The translations under genes and the position numbers were made by a program. The notes under the pieces were generated by a model. The model was not told the DNA's origin and did no database searches. It saw only the letters and a list, made by a program, of their open reading frames with translations. From a virus: a stretch of DNA of 27,038 bases. Numbering within the stretch: position 1 is the stretch's first letter; every line of letters begins with the position of its first letter. This document shows, piece after piece, positions 5,162 through 12,141 of this stretch. The stretch is taken from IMG/VR virus record IMGVR_UViG_3300037517_002978, positions 1 through 27,038 of that record, one strand, 5' to 3'.

Positions 5162-6397
5162 TCATGCTACGTCCGATTTTTCGGGCGCGGGGCCGGGGAG
5201 GGAGAGCGGGCGCGCGTTGAGGCCGGGGCGCATCTCCCAGCCGTAGGACAGAACCTCATCGGCCAAGTCGGCCGAGCCAACGTGCGTGTAGCGCATCGCC
5301 ATTGCGGGCTTTGCCCAGCCGCCTTGATCCATGAGCCATGCGAGATCGCGCGTGACTGCGTAAGTCCACGTCGCCCAAGTGTGGCGGAAGACGTGAGGGT
5401 GAATCCACGCCACGCGCTCGCGCTCTGCAATCGCTTCGTAGATCGCCCACACTTGCTTGCGTGCTTCGTTGCGCGCGTCGTGATCAAACTTCGCGCTGCC
5501 GGCGCGATGCACTAGCTCAGCGATGCGCTCACTCTCGTCGTTGTTTGCGCGCTCGCGCACGGCGCGCACGGTGATGCGATCGAGCGCCTTCTGCACGGCG
5601 CCAACTGTCCAGCGCTCACCGCGACCGTTGAGGTAAACGGGGCCTAGTCCGTCCGCTGGCCTTTGCGGCAAGAGTCCACGCACGCGCGTTTGCACATCAA
5701 TGCCGCGCGCGCGTCCTGCTTTCGTGTCGCCTTCCCAAAGCGTGAAGCGATGATTGGCCGGAGAGACTTGCGGCCAATCAAGTTTGATAAGCTCGCCTGC
5801 GCGCGCGCCTGTGCCGACATAGCCGGTGATGATTGCTTTCTCCGGCCCTGCGTTATCGAGCCACCACTGAATCTCTTTCGGTGTGCGCCAGTCAACGCGG
5901 CCGAGCGGAGTAGGGGGCCTGCGAATGCGGCCCTTCGTAAAGCCCCACGATGTCTGATCGGCGGCGTATTGAAGAACGGCGGACACCGGCGTGTAGAGCT
6001 GGCGATTTCTAGTCGCGTCTTTGGCGTTGGGATAAATTGCAGCGGCGAGGTCATCGATCACGCTCTGATCAATCTCGGTGAGCAGCATTTGTCCGAAGAT
6101 GCGCTTCGCACCATCGACCTTGATTTCCGCCGCGTTGATCTTCGCTAGAAAGGTTTTCTCTCCGCCAGCCTTCACATAGCCAATCATCGCCTCAGCGAAG
6201 CTGCGAGGCCGCGGCTTGTTTAGGACTACCTCTTCGTAGATGTCCCGCTTGCGCCGTTCGAGGATGCCTTCCGCGTCTCGCTCATTACGAGTTCCTGCGC
6301 TCTCATCCAAGTTTCTTCCAAGGTAGGTGCCGCGGATTTGCCAGATCCCCGAACGGGGGTGTTTGTAGAGGCGGAGGCGGAGCTTTTCTTGGGACAT
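5162..6397 (-). CDS. int: tyrosine-type site-specific integrase
   Basis: 411 residues. The N-terminal part (1-65) resembles an arm-binding domain, followed by a SAM-like core-binding helix bundle (about 65-160, starting FAEAMIGYV). The catalytic domain (about 170-390) shows Arg199 in GARAGEL, Lys226 in TKAGRARG, His335-x-x-Arg338 in HVFRH, the GGW motif at 359-361 and the nucleophile Tyr370 in MRYTHV. All expected catalytic residues are present, so it should be active for integration at attP. It is the last gene of the leftward early operon and ends about 150 bases from the tRNA-Ser fragment. Its 5' end overlaps the Xis-like gene by 172 bases in another frame. Confidence 0.93.
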   Translation of the reverse strand: MSQEKLRLRLYKHPRSGIWQIRGTYLGRNLDESAGTRNERDAEGILERRKRDIYEEVVLNKPRPRSFAEAMIGYVKAGGEKTFLAKINAAEIKVDGAKRIFGQMLLTEIDQSVIDDLAAAIYPNAKDATRNRQLYTPVSAVLQYAADQTSWGFTKGRIRRPPTPLGRVDWRTPKEIQWWLDNAGPEKAIITGYVGTGARAGELIKLDWPQVSPANHRFTLWEGDTKAGRARGIDVQTRVRGLLPQRPADGLGPVYLNGRGERWTVGAVQKALDRITVRAVRERANNDESERIAELVHRAGSAKFDHDARNEARKQVWAIYEAIAERERVAWIHPHVFRHTWATWTYAVTRDLAWLMDQGGWAKPAMAMRYTHVGSADLADEVLSYGWEMRPGLNARPLSLPGPAPEKSDVA

Positions 6398-6594
6398 TTG
6401 CGCTTCACTGGCTTGGCTGCGAGGGCTTCTTCAATCCGTTCAAATTGGATGCGGCTGATCGTTCGACGCCTGATCTTTCGGCCAGGCATGACGTTGCACA
6501 AGCCTTCGCGCTCATCGAGGAAAGCGCGGAACGCACGCAAGCTCTGATGCAAGCGCAGCGCCGCCTCCTTGTCGGTGATGGGCCAATCACTCAC
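6226..6594 (-). CDS. putative excisionase-like HTH protein overlapping int
   Basis: 122 residues from GTG 6594, overlapping the upstream stop as GTGA. Residues 1-60 look like a MerR/Xis-type HTH (ITDKEAALRLHQSLRAFRAF, then MPGRKIRRRTISRIQFERIEEAL). The remaining half is low-complexity, Ser/Thr/Ala-rich and is read from the start of the integrase gene in another frame. A small DNA-binding protein immediately before int normally controls directionality of recombination. The long out-of-frame overlap (172 bases) is unusual; either the C-terminal tail is real or the integrase starts later than 6397. Confidence 0.55.
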   Translation of the reverse strand: MSDWPITDKEAALRLHQSLRAFRAFLDEREGLCNVMPGRKIRRRTISRIQFERIEEALAAKPVKRKCPKKSSASASTNTPVRGSGKSAAPTLEETWMRAQELVMSETRKASSNGASGTSTKR

Positions 6595-7271
6595 TCAGCC
6601 ACTTCCCATTGCGAGCGAACAACTGGGCTGTCTGTTTGAAGCTGAATTGCGCGGATATGTTTCATCAAGCGCTTGCTGGGATGAAACCACTCGCCGTGTG
6701 ATCGCTCTTTGGCAAACTTCTTGTGGAGCGCTTGTTCTTCGTCGCGGTATTGACCTTCAACCACGGCAAGCACAACCAACTTATCTGGCGAAGCGCTGCA
6801 AAGCCCACGAAAGCGATTACGGAAATCGATCGCGATGCCGATCTTGATGAAGCCTGTGGTGACTGCGCGAATGTAGTAAACACAGCCGCCGAAGTCGCGA
6901 GGCCCCGACGGTCGCTCATAGGGGCGACTTGGCAGCTCGATTACTTCGTCGTCTGGGTGCATGAGGCCGTGATAGCGCTGCAGTCCGGTCGCTGCGCGCC
7001 ACACGCCGGGGTAGGGCGCTAGGAAGGTGCGCGGACTCAGCCACGTCACCTCAAAGCGACCAGCGCGCGCCATCTCGCGGACATTGGTCTCGGTCTTGTT
7101 CAAGACAAGCGCCACTTCCTTCGGCCAAAGTGGGCGCTTGCTTGCGAGCCTTGCTTCAAAGCGAGCGTCAGCCTCTGGCTTCAGATCACGCATGCGCTGA
7201 GCCACATCGGCTATGTCTGCGGCCATGGAGTCAACCAAGGCCTCGCTAACTGGGAGGAGCGCTGCGTTCAT
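6591..7271 (-). CDS. GIY-YIG-type (T5orf172/MUG113-like) protein with N-terminal HTH
   Basis: 226 residues. Residues about 48-72 (WPKEVALVLNKTETNVREMA) look like an HTH. Residues about 126-205 match the GIY-YIG fold variant seen in T5orf172/MUG113 proteins: VYYIRA (131-136), FIKIG (141-145), Arg154/Arg157 on the following helix, EEQALHKKF (178-186) with the metal-binding Glu, and GEWF (193-196). Family members are phage nucleases or nuclease-like DNA-binding proteins. It sits in the coupled leftward operon just before the Xis-like gene and may process DNA or defend against rival phages. The start ATG 7271 has only a weak purine stretch upstream. Confidence 0.7.
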   Translation of the reverse strand: MNAALLPVSEALVDSMAADIADVAQRMRDLKPEADARFEARLASKRPLWPKEVALVLNKTETNVREMARAGRFEVTWLSPRTFLAPYPGVWRAATGLQRYHGLMHPDDEVIELPSRPYERPSGPRDFGGCVYYIRAVTTGFIKIGIAIDFRNRFRGLCSASPDKLVVLAVVEGQYRDEEQALHKKFAKERSHGEWFHPSKRLMKHIRAIQLQTDSPVVRSQWEVAE

Positions 7272-7317
7272 CTCAAATCTCTATTTGGTTTCCCGTGAAG
7301 CCTCAGAAGAGGAAGGG

Positions 7318-7401
7318 TTAGCCCCGCTGTAACTCCGCGTAGTGCATGAACGTATCGCGGCACTTCCGCAGAGCCTCAACCGGGTCGATCACGTCTTTCA
7401 T
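7318..7401 (-). CDS. 27-residue micro-protein
   Basis: ATG 7401 to TAA 7318-7320, preceded by a G-rich stretch (GGGGGG, about 6 bases from the start) on the minus strand. The product begins MKDVIDPVEALRKC and continues with an amphipathic helix (RDTFMHYAELQRG). It resembles the N-terminus of short helical proteins found in phage early operons, apparently here as a minimal version. Operon position between the Rap1a-like and GIY-YIG genes. Function unknown. Confidence 0.45.
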   Translation of the reverse strand: MKDVIDPVEALRKCRDTFMHYAELQRG

Positions 7402-7430
7402 TCAACGCCCCCCTTGGATCTTGCTTTCGA

Positions 7431-7802
7431 TCACACGCACACCTCGGCCAAGGCTAGAGCGATCCCTTCGGCAGCTCCGCGATTCCATTCACGGGGGCGG
7501 CTGCGCGCCCACGCCATGAACAACTCGGCGATCTGCCCTGCGGTGAGGTTTATGCCGGGACAAAATAGCTCCTCATTGCGCACCCATTGCTGCACTTGAT
7601 AGGCGTCCATCGCGCCGCGCACATAACCCAAACACTGAGCAGCGCCCATTGACTCAACTTCGCTGGCATAGCCGCCGTCAACTGCCGCCATCATGGAGCA
7701 TTTGCCGTAGAGATATTGGACGGTCGTGTAAGATTGCGCTGAGGCCTGCGGAACGTAGGACAGGAGCGCGACGGCGAGCGCGGTGGTGGTGGCTTTGAAC
7801 AT
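7431..7802 (-). CDS. secreted Rap1a/Tai-like immunity-domain protein
   Basis: 123 residues; start ATG 7802 follows GAGGT closely. A signal peptide (about 1-22, ALAVALLSYVPQASA) predicts periplasmic export. The mature part carries four Cys (35, 57, 81, 122) and the pattern of the Rap1a/Tai family: CLGYVRGAMDA, FCPG, the helix TAGQIAELFMAWARSRPREW, then GIALALAEVCV near the end. Characterised Rap1a-type proteins are periplasmic immunity proteins against type VI secretion amidase toxins; phage-borne members are common but their role is not established. A role protecting the cell wall of the lysogen is an inference. Confidence 0.65.
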   Translation of the reverse strand: MFKATTTALAVALLSYVPQASAQSYTTVQYLYGKCSMMAAVDGGYASEVESMGAAQCLGYVRGAMDAYQVQQWVRNEELFCPGINLTAGQIAELFMAWARSRPREWNRGAAEGIALALAEVCV

Positions 7803-7810
7803 TGTTACCT

Positions 7811-8005
7811 CTAGACTGACGCGCGAAGAAACTTGACCCGCTCAAGAAAGCGCTCTGCAGCGGCTTCTGCGATGTCATCGTCTCCGTCTAAAAAAGCGCG
7901 AGCGCAAATCTCAAGCTGCTCGTGGGCTTTCTCGCGGATTGCCGCGGTGGCTCTGCGCTTTGCGTCAGCAGCTAGAAAAGCCATCGTAAGTTCGCCGGCG
8001 CTCAT
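7811..8005 (-). CDS. small helical protein, unknown
   Basis: 64 residues, ATGA-coupled to the upstream gene (8002-8005). Almost wholly helical and charged, Ala/Glu/Arg-rich (DAKRRATAAIREKAHEQLEI), no Cys, no membrane segment. Coupling and position in the operon support it as real. No family recognised. Confidence 0.55.
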   Translation of the reverse strand: MSAGELTMAFLAADAKRRATAAIREKAHEQLEICARAFLDGDDDIAEAAAERFLERVKFLRASV

Positions 8006-8238
8006 GCTGCCTCTCTGCGCTTCACGGATGCAGGCATTGGCTGGCCGTTAAATAAATCGCTGCGGATGTCATAGCGGTTCGCACGGATCGCCGCGTGAAA
8101 GCCAGCTTCGCGCAACGTGATGTGAACGATATGCCCGCGCTCTCGCCAGTAAGCCTCTATGCGGATCTTCAGGGCCAACGCGCCAGCGCGCGAGCAGTGA
8201 TCGGGATACTCTGGGACCGCCTCGAAGAGTTCGCTCAT
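8002..8238 (-). CDS. small conserved-looking phage protein, unknown
   Basis: 78 residues, ATGA-coupled to the RecT-like gene upstream (8235-8238) and to the next gene downstream. The protein has a helix (ALALKIRIEAYWRERG) followed by a strand (VHITLREAGFH) and a motif RANRYDIRSDLFNGQPMP. I recall similar motifs in small proteins of alphaproteobacterial phages. Function unknown; it travels with the annealing protein. Confidence 0.6.
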   Translation of the reverse strand: MSELFEAVPEYPDHCSRAGALALKIRIEAYWRERGHIVHITLREAGFHAAIRANRYDIRSDLFNGQPMPASVKRREAA

Positions 8239-9374
8239 TCTTTGCTCCCTTGAATTATTGAAGGCGCGCCAGATCGACTTCCACTGCAGCCCCCTACAGT
8301 GGTGTTGAGACTAAGAAGAGGAGCCGACGCGCCTTCTCCTGCTGGCGGTTGATGACCAGCGGGATTCGAGAAGCGAGCATCAATGCCCGCCTTGATGGTT
8401 TTCTTGAGCGTCTTGATCTCGTCGCGCTCAGAAGGATTGCAGCGCATGAGATTGGTGCGCGCGTTGGCGCGGCTCAGAAACTTCGCAAAGGCCGCTTGCG
8501 CTTCAGCAAGGCTCGCGGCCTCCATGCACGCCAGGCCTTGCGCCTTGATCTCTTCAAACGGGGAGGGCTCTGGCGCTTTCGGTGCGACGCCGGCGGCGAT
8601 GCGCTCGCTCTCTTGAGCGGCGACGTGCTCAAGCCCATCCCAAGTGTTGGCAGAAAGCAGGCCGCGCTTTTCCTCGGCCTCGGCCATGATGTGCGTGATG
8701 TCGTCCAGATCGGTGCAGGCGCGCATGCGAGCGTTCCAGTCTTCAACAAGCGCGTCTTTCTCGGCGCCCTTGATGAAGGGGATTGGCTCGTTGGCGATGA
8801 CCTCAACGTCTTGGGCTTCCTCGGCCATTTGGATGCCGCCCAGCATGTCGGCGCAGCCGTCACGCAGGGCCCAAGCACGGGCGCGCATCTGAAGCATGCG
8901 TGGCGGGTAGGTTGTCCAAGGGCCTTGCTTCTTCCAGAGGCCAGCGGTCTTCGCATCTGAGACTGAGAACGACCGCACAGTCTGTTCGCCAGTGTCGGGC
9001 CGCGTGACCTCGCACCAAGCAATCATTGCGTCGCCGTCGCCGGAAAAATATTCCTTCACCTTCACGCCGCGCGCGCGAACCACACCCATCATCCCATCGC
9101 CCCAAAGCTTCGGGCGACCGTTGATGATGGCAAAGCTCTGCAGCGCTTGAAACGGCGCCATGCCGATTTCAGCCCCGGCCATGATCGCGACCATGACTTT
9201 CTCTGGCGTATTGATGTCCTTCGGCGTCATGCCCGACGCGGCCAGCACTTGCGCGAGCCGATAGGCTTCATCGAAGCTCTGCGGGATCAGCGCCCCGACC
9301 TTGCCGCCCACGCTCACCGGCGCCTTGCGCACAATCTCTTGTCCAGTATCAGCCACGTCTAATAACCTCGCCAT
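8235..9374 (-). CDS. RecT-like phage single-strand annealing protein
   Basis: 379 residues. Residues about 28-190 fit the RecT family pattern: a helix ending ASGMTPKDI, then VAIMAGAEIGMAPFQALQSF, INGRPKLWGDGMMGVVR, FSVSDAKTAGLWKK, GPWTTYPPRMLQMRARAWAL and RDGCADMLGGIQMAEEAQ. The C-terminal third (about 200-330) is charged and helical and is followed by a low-complexity tail (GEGASAPLLSLNTTVGG). RecT proteins coat ssDNA and anneal complementary strands in phage recombination. No exonuclease partner is obvious in the window; the HNH gene overlaps its start by 26 bases and is co-transcribed. Confidence 0.75.
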   Translation of the reverse strand: MARLLDVADTGQEIVRKAPVSVGGKVGALIPQSFDEAYRLAQVLAASGMTPKDINTPEKVMVAIMAGAEIGMAPFQALQSFAIINGRPKLWGDGMMGVVRARGVKVKEYFSGDGDAMIAWCEVTRPDTGEQTVRSFSVSDAKTAGLWKKQGPWTTYPPRMLQMRARAWALRDGCADMLGGIQMAEEAQDVEVIANEPIPFIKGAEKDALVEDWNARMRACTDLDDITHIMAEAEEKRGLLSANTWDGLEHVAAQESERIAAGVAPKAPEPSPFEEIKAQGLACMEAASLAEAQAAFAKFLSRANARTNLMRCNPSERDEIKTLKKTIKAGIDARFSNPAGHQPPAGEGASAPLLSLNTTVGGCSGSRSGAPSIIQGSKE

Positions 9375-9792
9375 TCATCTTCTTTTTCAGAGAGCGGTCG
9401 AAACCCTTGCTCTCGATCTTCGTCTTCCCTTGGATAAGGGCCGGAAGGCCTTCTGCTTTGCGCCTGTCTCGGCGCGCTTGCTGGCCTGTGTCTCGACGCT
9501 GGCGCTTGATCTTCGATGCGCGAGGCGTGTCTTCCTCGTTGTTCTTGCGCTTGTTGCAGCCCCAGCGTTCGCACTGGACGTTAGAGCGAACGTGATCGCC
9601 GCCGCAGGCGAGGGCGATGATGTGGCCCAAGCTCGGCGCGTCAGGATGCGGGACAACCTTCGACCGATCGCACGCAACGCCGCAGCCGCACTTGCAGACC
9701 CAGCCGTCACGCTCGAAAATCTCCGCGTCGGAGAAGTTCTCGACGGCTCGACCATGCTTGGCGGCGCGGCGCTTATGCGTGCTCGCGCTCAA
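9349..9792 (-). CDS. HNH endonuclease-like protein with atypical catalytic motif
   Basis: 147 residues. The core (about 20-85) has the HNH layout: IFERDGWVCKCGCGVAC with Cys33, Cys35 and Cys37, then HPDAPSLGHIIALACGGDH and NVQCERWGCNKRK. The usual Asp before the first His is Gly here (G56-H57), and the position that normally holds the last catalytic His (as in AH..CN) reads Glu-Arg (75-76). Asn71 and the zinc-like cysteines remain. It may therefore be a weakened or specialised nuclease. The C-terminal region is strongly basic. Located between a small membrane protein and the annealing protein, consistent with recombination. Confidence 0.65.
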   Translation of the reverse strand: MSASTHKRRAAKHGRAVENFSDAEIFERDGWVCKCGCGVACDRSKVVPHPDAPSLGHIIALACGGDHVRSNVQCERWGCNKRKNNEEDTPRASKIKRQRRDTGQQARRDRRKAEGLPALIQGKTKIESKGFDRSLKKKMNGEVIRRG

Positions 9793-9995
9793 ACCACGAT
9801 CTCCCTCTTTGGATCAGTGTAAGAAGCCTTCAAGCCTGCGAGTTCAGCTTCGCGGCGGGCTTTCTCTTCCCGCATACGGCGGGATTCTGTTGCTTGCTCT
9901 GCAACGATAAGAAGCAGGCACATGCAGAGAAGCAGGCCAAGCGCGAGAACGGGCGCCAGCACGAAGGCCACGGCGATGTCATTTTCTGTCAGCAC
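9789..9995 (-). CDS. single-pass small membrane protein
   Basis: 68 residues from GTG 9995, overlapping the upstream stop by 7 bases and ATGA-coupled to the HNH gene. One strong membrane helix at about 8-32 (FVLAPVLALGLLLCMCLLLI), then a charged cytoplasmic helix (ESRRMREEKARREAELAGLK). No family recognised. Confidence 0.55.
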   Translation of the reverse strand: MLTENDIAVAFVLAPVLALGLLLCMCLLLIVAEQATESRRMREEKARREAELAGLKASYTDPKREIVV

Positions 9996-10204
9996 CAGAA
10001 AATCTCCTGAGATGCTTTGAGGCGATAGCGGAGGCGGGCCGTTGCGAGATGGCGCTCACGTTGAGCCGTGCGCTCCTCGAACACTTCAAGACGGCGCTCC
10101 GCGCGGTTGATCGCGTTCATGCGGCGCTCTGCTTCGCGCTTGGTCATCTGACCCTCGGCAAGTAGGCGCTCGACACGGCGGCGCTCTCTGTCGAATGCGG
10201 TCAT
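9989..10204 (-). CDS. small basic coiled-coil protein
   Basis: 71 residues, ATGA-coupled upstream (10201-10204). Very rich in Arg and Glu (RERRRVERLLAEGQMTKREA) and predicted as a continuous helix. Operon position supports it. Function unknown. Confidence 0.5.
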   Translation of the reverse strand: MTAFDRERRRVERLLAEGQMTKREAERRMNAINRAERRLEVFEERTAQRERHLATARLRYRLKASQEIFWC

Positions 10205-10383
10205 TGGTCGTCTACTTCCTTCTCAGCAGGCTCATCCTTCGCGCGCTCGCGCGCTTCATCCACACGCCGCCAGTAGTCGTCATCGTTCGGGAATGGGCGA
10301 GGGCTTCCGTCAATCAGGTGGCCTCGGCCCGAGTCGCGGATGTCTTGGCGCTCGCGTTCGGACAGATAGTCGGTGGTTCTCAT
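10201..10383 (-). CDS. small acidic protein, unknown
   Basis: 60 residues, ATGA-coupled on both sides. Highly charged, with SERERQDIRDSGRGHL near the N-terminus, a WRRVDEARERAKDE helix and an acidic end. No cysteines or membrane segment. No family recognised. Confidence 0.5.
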   Translation of the reverse strand: MRTTDYLSERERQDIRDSGRGHLIDGSPRPFPNDDDYWRRVDEARERAKDEPAEKEVDDQ

Positions 10384-10568
10384 GCTGCACGCGCTTCAAG
10401 CAAGCGCATCATGGCCTTCGCGTTGTCAGACGCGCGAGCAGCGATGCGATCAGGATGGTTGTGCGGCGCGTTAGCGTTGCGCCAAGTCACCTTGCGCATT
10501 TCTTCGGCGTGGCAGTGTTCAAGCCACTGGCGCTCAAGATCGGACATGAGAATGCTACGCTCAGTCAT
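10380..10568 (-). CDS. small protein, unknown
   Basis: 62 residues starting MTERSILMSDLERQW at 10568, which overlaps the upstream stop by 8 bases; the frame extends to 10676 but that part overlaps the upstream gene fully. Helical, with a His/Asn-rich centre (ANAPHNHPDRIAARASDNAK). ATGA-coupled to the next gene. Function unknown. Confidence 0.5.
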   Translation of the reverse strand: MTERSILMSDLERQWLEHCHAEEMRKVTWRNANAPHNHPDRIAARASDNAKAMMRLLEARAA

Positions 10569-10884
10569 CGGAACCTCCATCAGCAAGGGCGCGCACGCGG
10601 CGCAGTTCGTCGGCGTCAACCAGATCGTCAAAGCTCGCTTCCACGTTGGCGCGGAAGTCAGAGATGACTTCATCAATGGTCAGGCATTGAGCGCGCTTGG
10701 CGCGATCCCAACGGTTGAAGTAGCGAGAGCCAGCGGCGCGGATGCGGGAGACAACCACGTCGATCTCGTTGAGAAGATCGGCCTTGGCGCGCTCGATGGT
10801 TTCAAGCTCATCGGCTAATTCGAGACGGCCAAGCTCATTGAGTTCGGTGGCCTCGTGCTCAAAGCGTTCTGTGTCGAGGCTCAT
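10561..10884 (-). CDS. acidic helical protein, unknown
   Basis: 107 residues from ATG 10884 (ATGA overlap with the upstream zinc-finger gene). Two long charged helices (EHEATELNELGRLELADELE and IERAKADLLNEIDVVVSRIR) followed by a mixed region with single Cys, and an acidic C-terminus (DLVDADELRRVRALADGG). Possibly a coiled-coil adaptor. No family recognised. Confidence 0.5.
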   Translation of the reverse strand: MSLDTERFEHEATELNELGRLELADELETIERAKADLLNEIDVVVSRIRAAGSRYFNRWDRAKRAQCLTIDEVISDFRANVEASFDDLVDADELRRVRALADGGSDD

Positions 10885-11099
10885 GCTGGTTGCCCCGTAG
10901 TTGAGTCGATTGCGTCGCTGTCGTCTTCCAGCGGGAAACGAACCCACGCATCAAGATCAGCCAAGCAGTCGCCGCACAGGTCCATTTCGCCATCAAGAAC
11001 TGGCGAGAAGATGCGTAAGCGATCTTCGCGCTTGGGCAGCGCCAACGGCTCAAACGTGAGCATGCAGCGGTCGCAGCGGTGCGTTATCTCACGGGACAT
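10881..11099 (-). CDS. small zinc-finger-like protein
   Basis: 72 residues from ATG 11099 (a GTG one codon upstream overlaps the previous stop as GTGA). It has CDRC at residues 9-12 and CGDC in the middle (LCGDCLADLDAW), which together form a likely four-Cys zinc site. The rest is acidic, including the sequence FPLEDDSDAID. Such single zinc ribbons are common in phage early operons as adaptors. Function unknown. Confidence 0.55.
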   Translation of the reverse strand: MSREITHRCDRCMLTFEPLALPKREDRLRIFSPVLDGEMDLCGDCLADLDAWVRFPLEDDSDAIDSTTGQPA

Positions 11100-11452
11100 C
11101 ACGCGCCCTCCGGCAGATCAGCAGCGATATGAACAAGACGCTCAGAAAGGCTCTCAGCGTCTTGGGCAACGATCTGGAGCGCAGAGCGGCCAGACAAGCG
11201 CGCAAGCTCGCGCGCCCGTTGGGCTACCTTGTCCAGAATGTCGGAGAGCTGGACGACTTCATCGGCTGAGGCCTTGGCGGCGCGAACATCGCGCGCAATC
11301 CGTTCGAAGTTCACTCGCCGCCGGTCATCGTCTGCAGCCGCGTCCATGCCAGCCATAAAGACGGCATCCCGAAGCGGCGGGAGAGAGTGGACGATCGGCT
11401 GAACCGGCGCGTCAGCGCGGGGGCGTAGGGGGATGACGTTGGTGTCGGTCAT
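11099..11452 (-). CDS. helical protein, unknown
   Basis: 117 residues, ATGA-type overlap with the DnaJ-like gene stop at 11452. A Pro-rich N-terminus (VIPLRPRADAPVQPIVHS) precedes a largely helical, Ala/Arg/Asp-rich body (RVNFERIARDVRAAKASADE). No cysteines, no membrane helix. No family recognised. Confidence 0.55.
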   Translation of the reverse strand: MTDTNVIPLRPRADAPVQPIVHSLPPLRDAVFMAGMDAAADDDRRRVNFERIARDVRAAKASADEVVQLSDILDKVAQRARELARLSGRSALQIVAQDAESLSERLVHIAADLPEGA

Positions 11453-12030
11453 TATGCGGCCTCCGCGAAGGCGAGCGCGCGCTTGCGCGGCGTGCCGGTT
11501 TTGGTGAGCGTCGCCTGATAGGCGAGGGCGGCAGCGAGCGCGGCCTGCTTCTCCTCGGCGCTCGCCGCGAAGCGAACGGTCTGGTCGAGGCTTGAGGCGA
11601 ACATGGTGTAGGCGGAGCGACCGAAGCGCTTGCTCTCGGTCACGAACGTAACCGTCTCATGCTCGTAGGGGATCATCTCGCCAGTGACTGGATCGGATGA
11701 CGCGCCGCGCTGGATGCCGCGCTCAATCTCAACGATCTTGCCCCAGTAGGAATAGACGCCGCCGCCAACGGTCACGCCGGAACAGCGGATGGTGTCGCCA
11801 ACCTTGGCCTCAGCGTAGGGGCGCGAAAGCAGGTTGTTCATGTAGAGGGCGGCAGCAGCGCCGCGCTTGGTCAGAACTTCCTTTTTGCCAGCGCACTTGA
11901 AGCAGGTGCTGCCGTAGCGCTGGCAGTACGAGTAAGAGCCTGAGCCGCCGCAGCGCGAGCAGGTAACGCGCTCAAAGCGGGTGGCGATTTCGGGGGCGTT
12001 TTCGTTTTGCATGGGAGTGGGCGGCTCCAT
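11452..12030 (-). CDS. DnaJ-like zinc-motif protein, first gene of leftward early operon
   Basis: 192 residues (ATG 12012 is an alternative start). Residues 24-46 hold CSRCGGSGSYSYC followed by CFKC, resembling the Cys-rich zinc domain of DnaJ; the J-domain is absent. The rest is mixed alpha/beta (VGDTIRCSGVTVGGGVYSYW, later TVTFVTESKRFGRSAY) ending in an Ala-rich helix. Similar proteins occur as early phage genes of unknown function. It follows the proposed leftward promoter and leads at least 14 tightly coupled downstream genes. Confidence 0.65.
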   Translation of the reverse strand: MEPPTPMQNENAPEIATRFERVTCSRCGGSGSYSYCQRYGSTCFKCAGKKEVLTKRGAAAALYMNNLLSRPYAEAKVGDTIRCSGVTVGGGVYSYWGKIVEIERGIQRGASSDPVTGEMIPYEHETVTFVTESKRFGRSAYTMFASSLDQTVRFAASAEEKQAALAAALAYQATLTKTGTPRKRALAFAEAA

Positions 12031-12045
12031 CTGTTGATGAAGCGA

Positions 12046-12073
12046 GTGTGCAATACGCCAACCATGCCGTCAA
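12046..12073 (-). promoter_or_regulatory. candidate leftward early promoter
   Basis: On the minus strand TTGACG (12068-12073) is followed after 17 bases by a weak -10 (CACACT, 12046-12051). It lies just downstream of the repressor terminator and upstream of the first gene of the leftward operon at 12030. The GCCAAC motif at 12057-12062, also found twice beside the repressor start, sits inside the spacer as a possible operator. The poor -10 lowers confidence. Confidence 0.35.
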
Positions 12074-12074
12074 T

Positions 12075-12099
12075 AAAAAAGTGGGCACAGCGCCCACTT
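12075..12099 (-). terminator. terminator of the repressor gene
   Basis: AAGTGGGC (12079-12086) pairs perfectly with GCCCACTT (12092-12099) around a 5-base loop. On the minus strand it is followed by TTTTTT, ideal for ending the repressor transcript. On the plus strand ATTTTG follows, so it may work in both directions. Confidence 0.75.
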
Positions 12100-12141
12100 A
12101 TTTTGTTCCGGTTAGTAACCTGTTGTTAGGATGTTGGTGAA

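Noticed and set aside
4710-5165. Upstream extension of the 4497-4709 frame (222 codons, containing GGDAGIRTLD)
   Set aside because: That part is a translation of the tRNA-Ser fragment, a well-known artefact; ATG 4709 has its own ribosome-binding site.
8349-8960. 203-codon plus-strand ORF inside the RecT-like gene
   Set aside because: Shadow of the RecT-like coding frame; no coupling or motif.
10195-10818. 207-codon plus-strand ORF
   Set aside because: Covers three tightly coupled minus-strand genes; low plausibility of composition.
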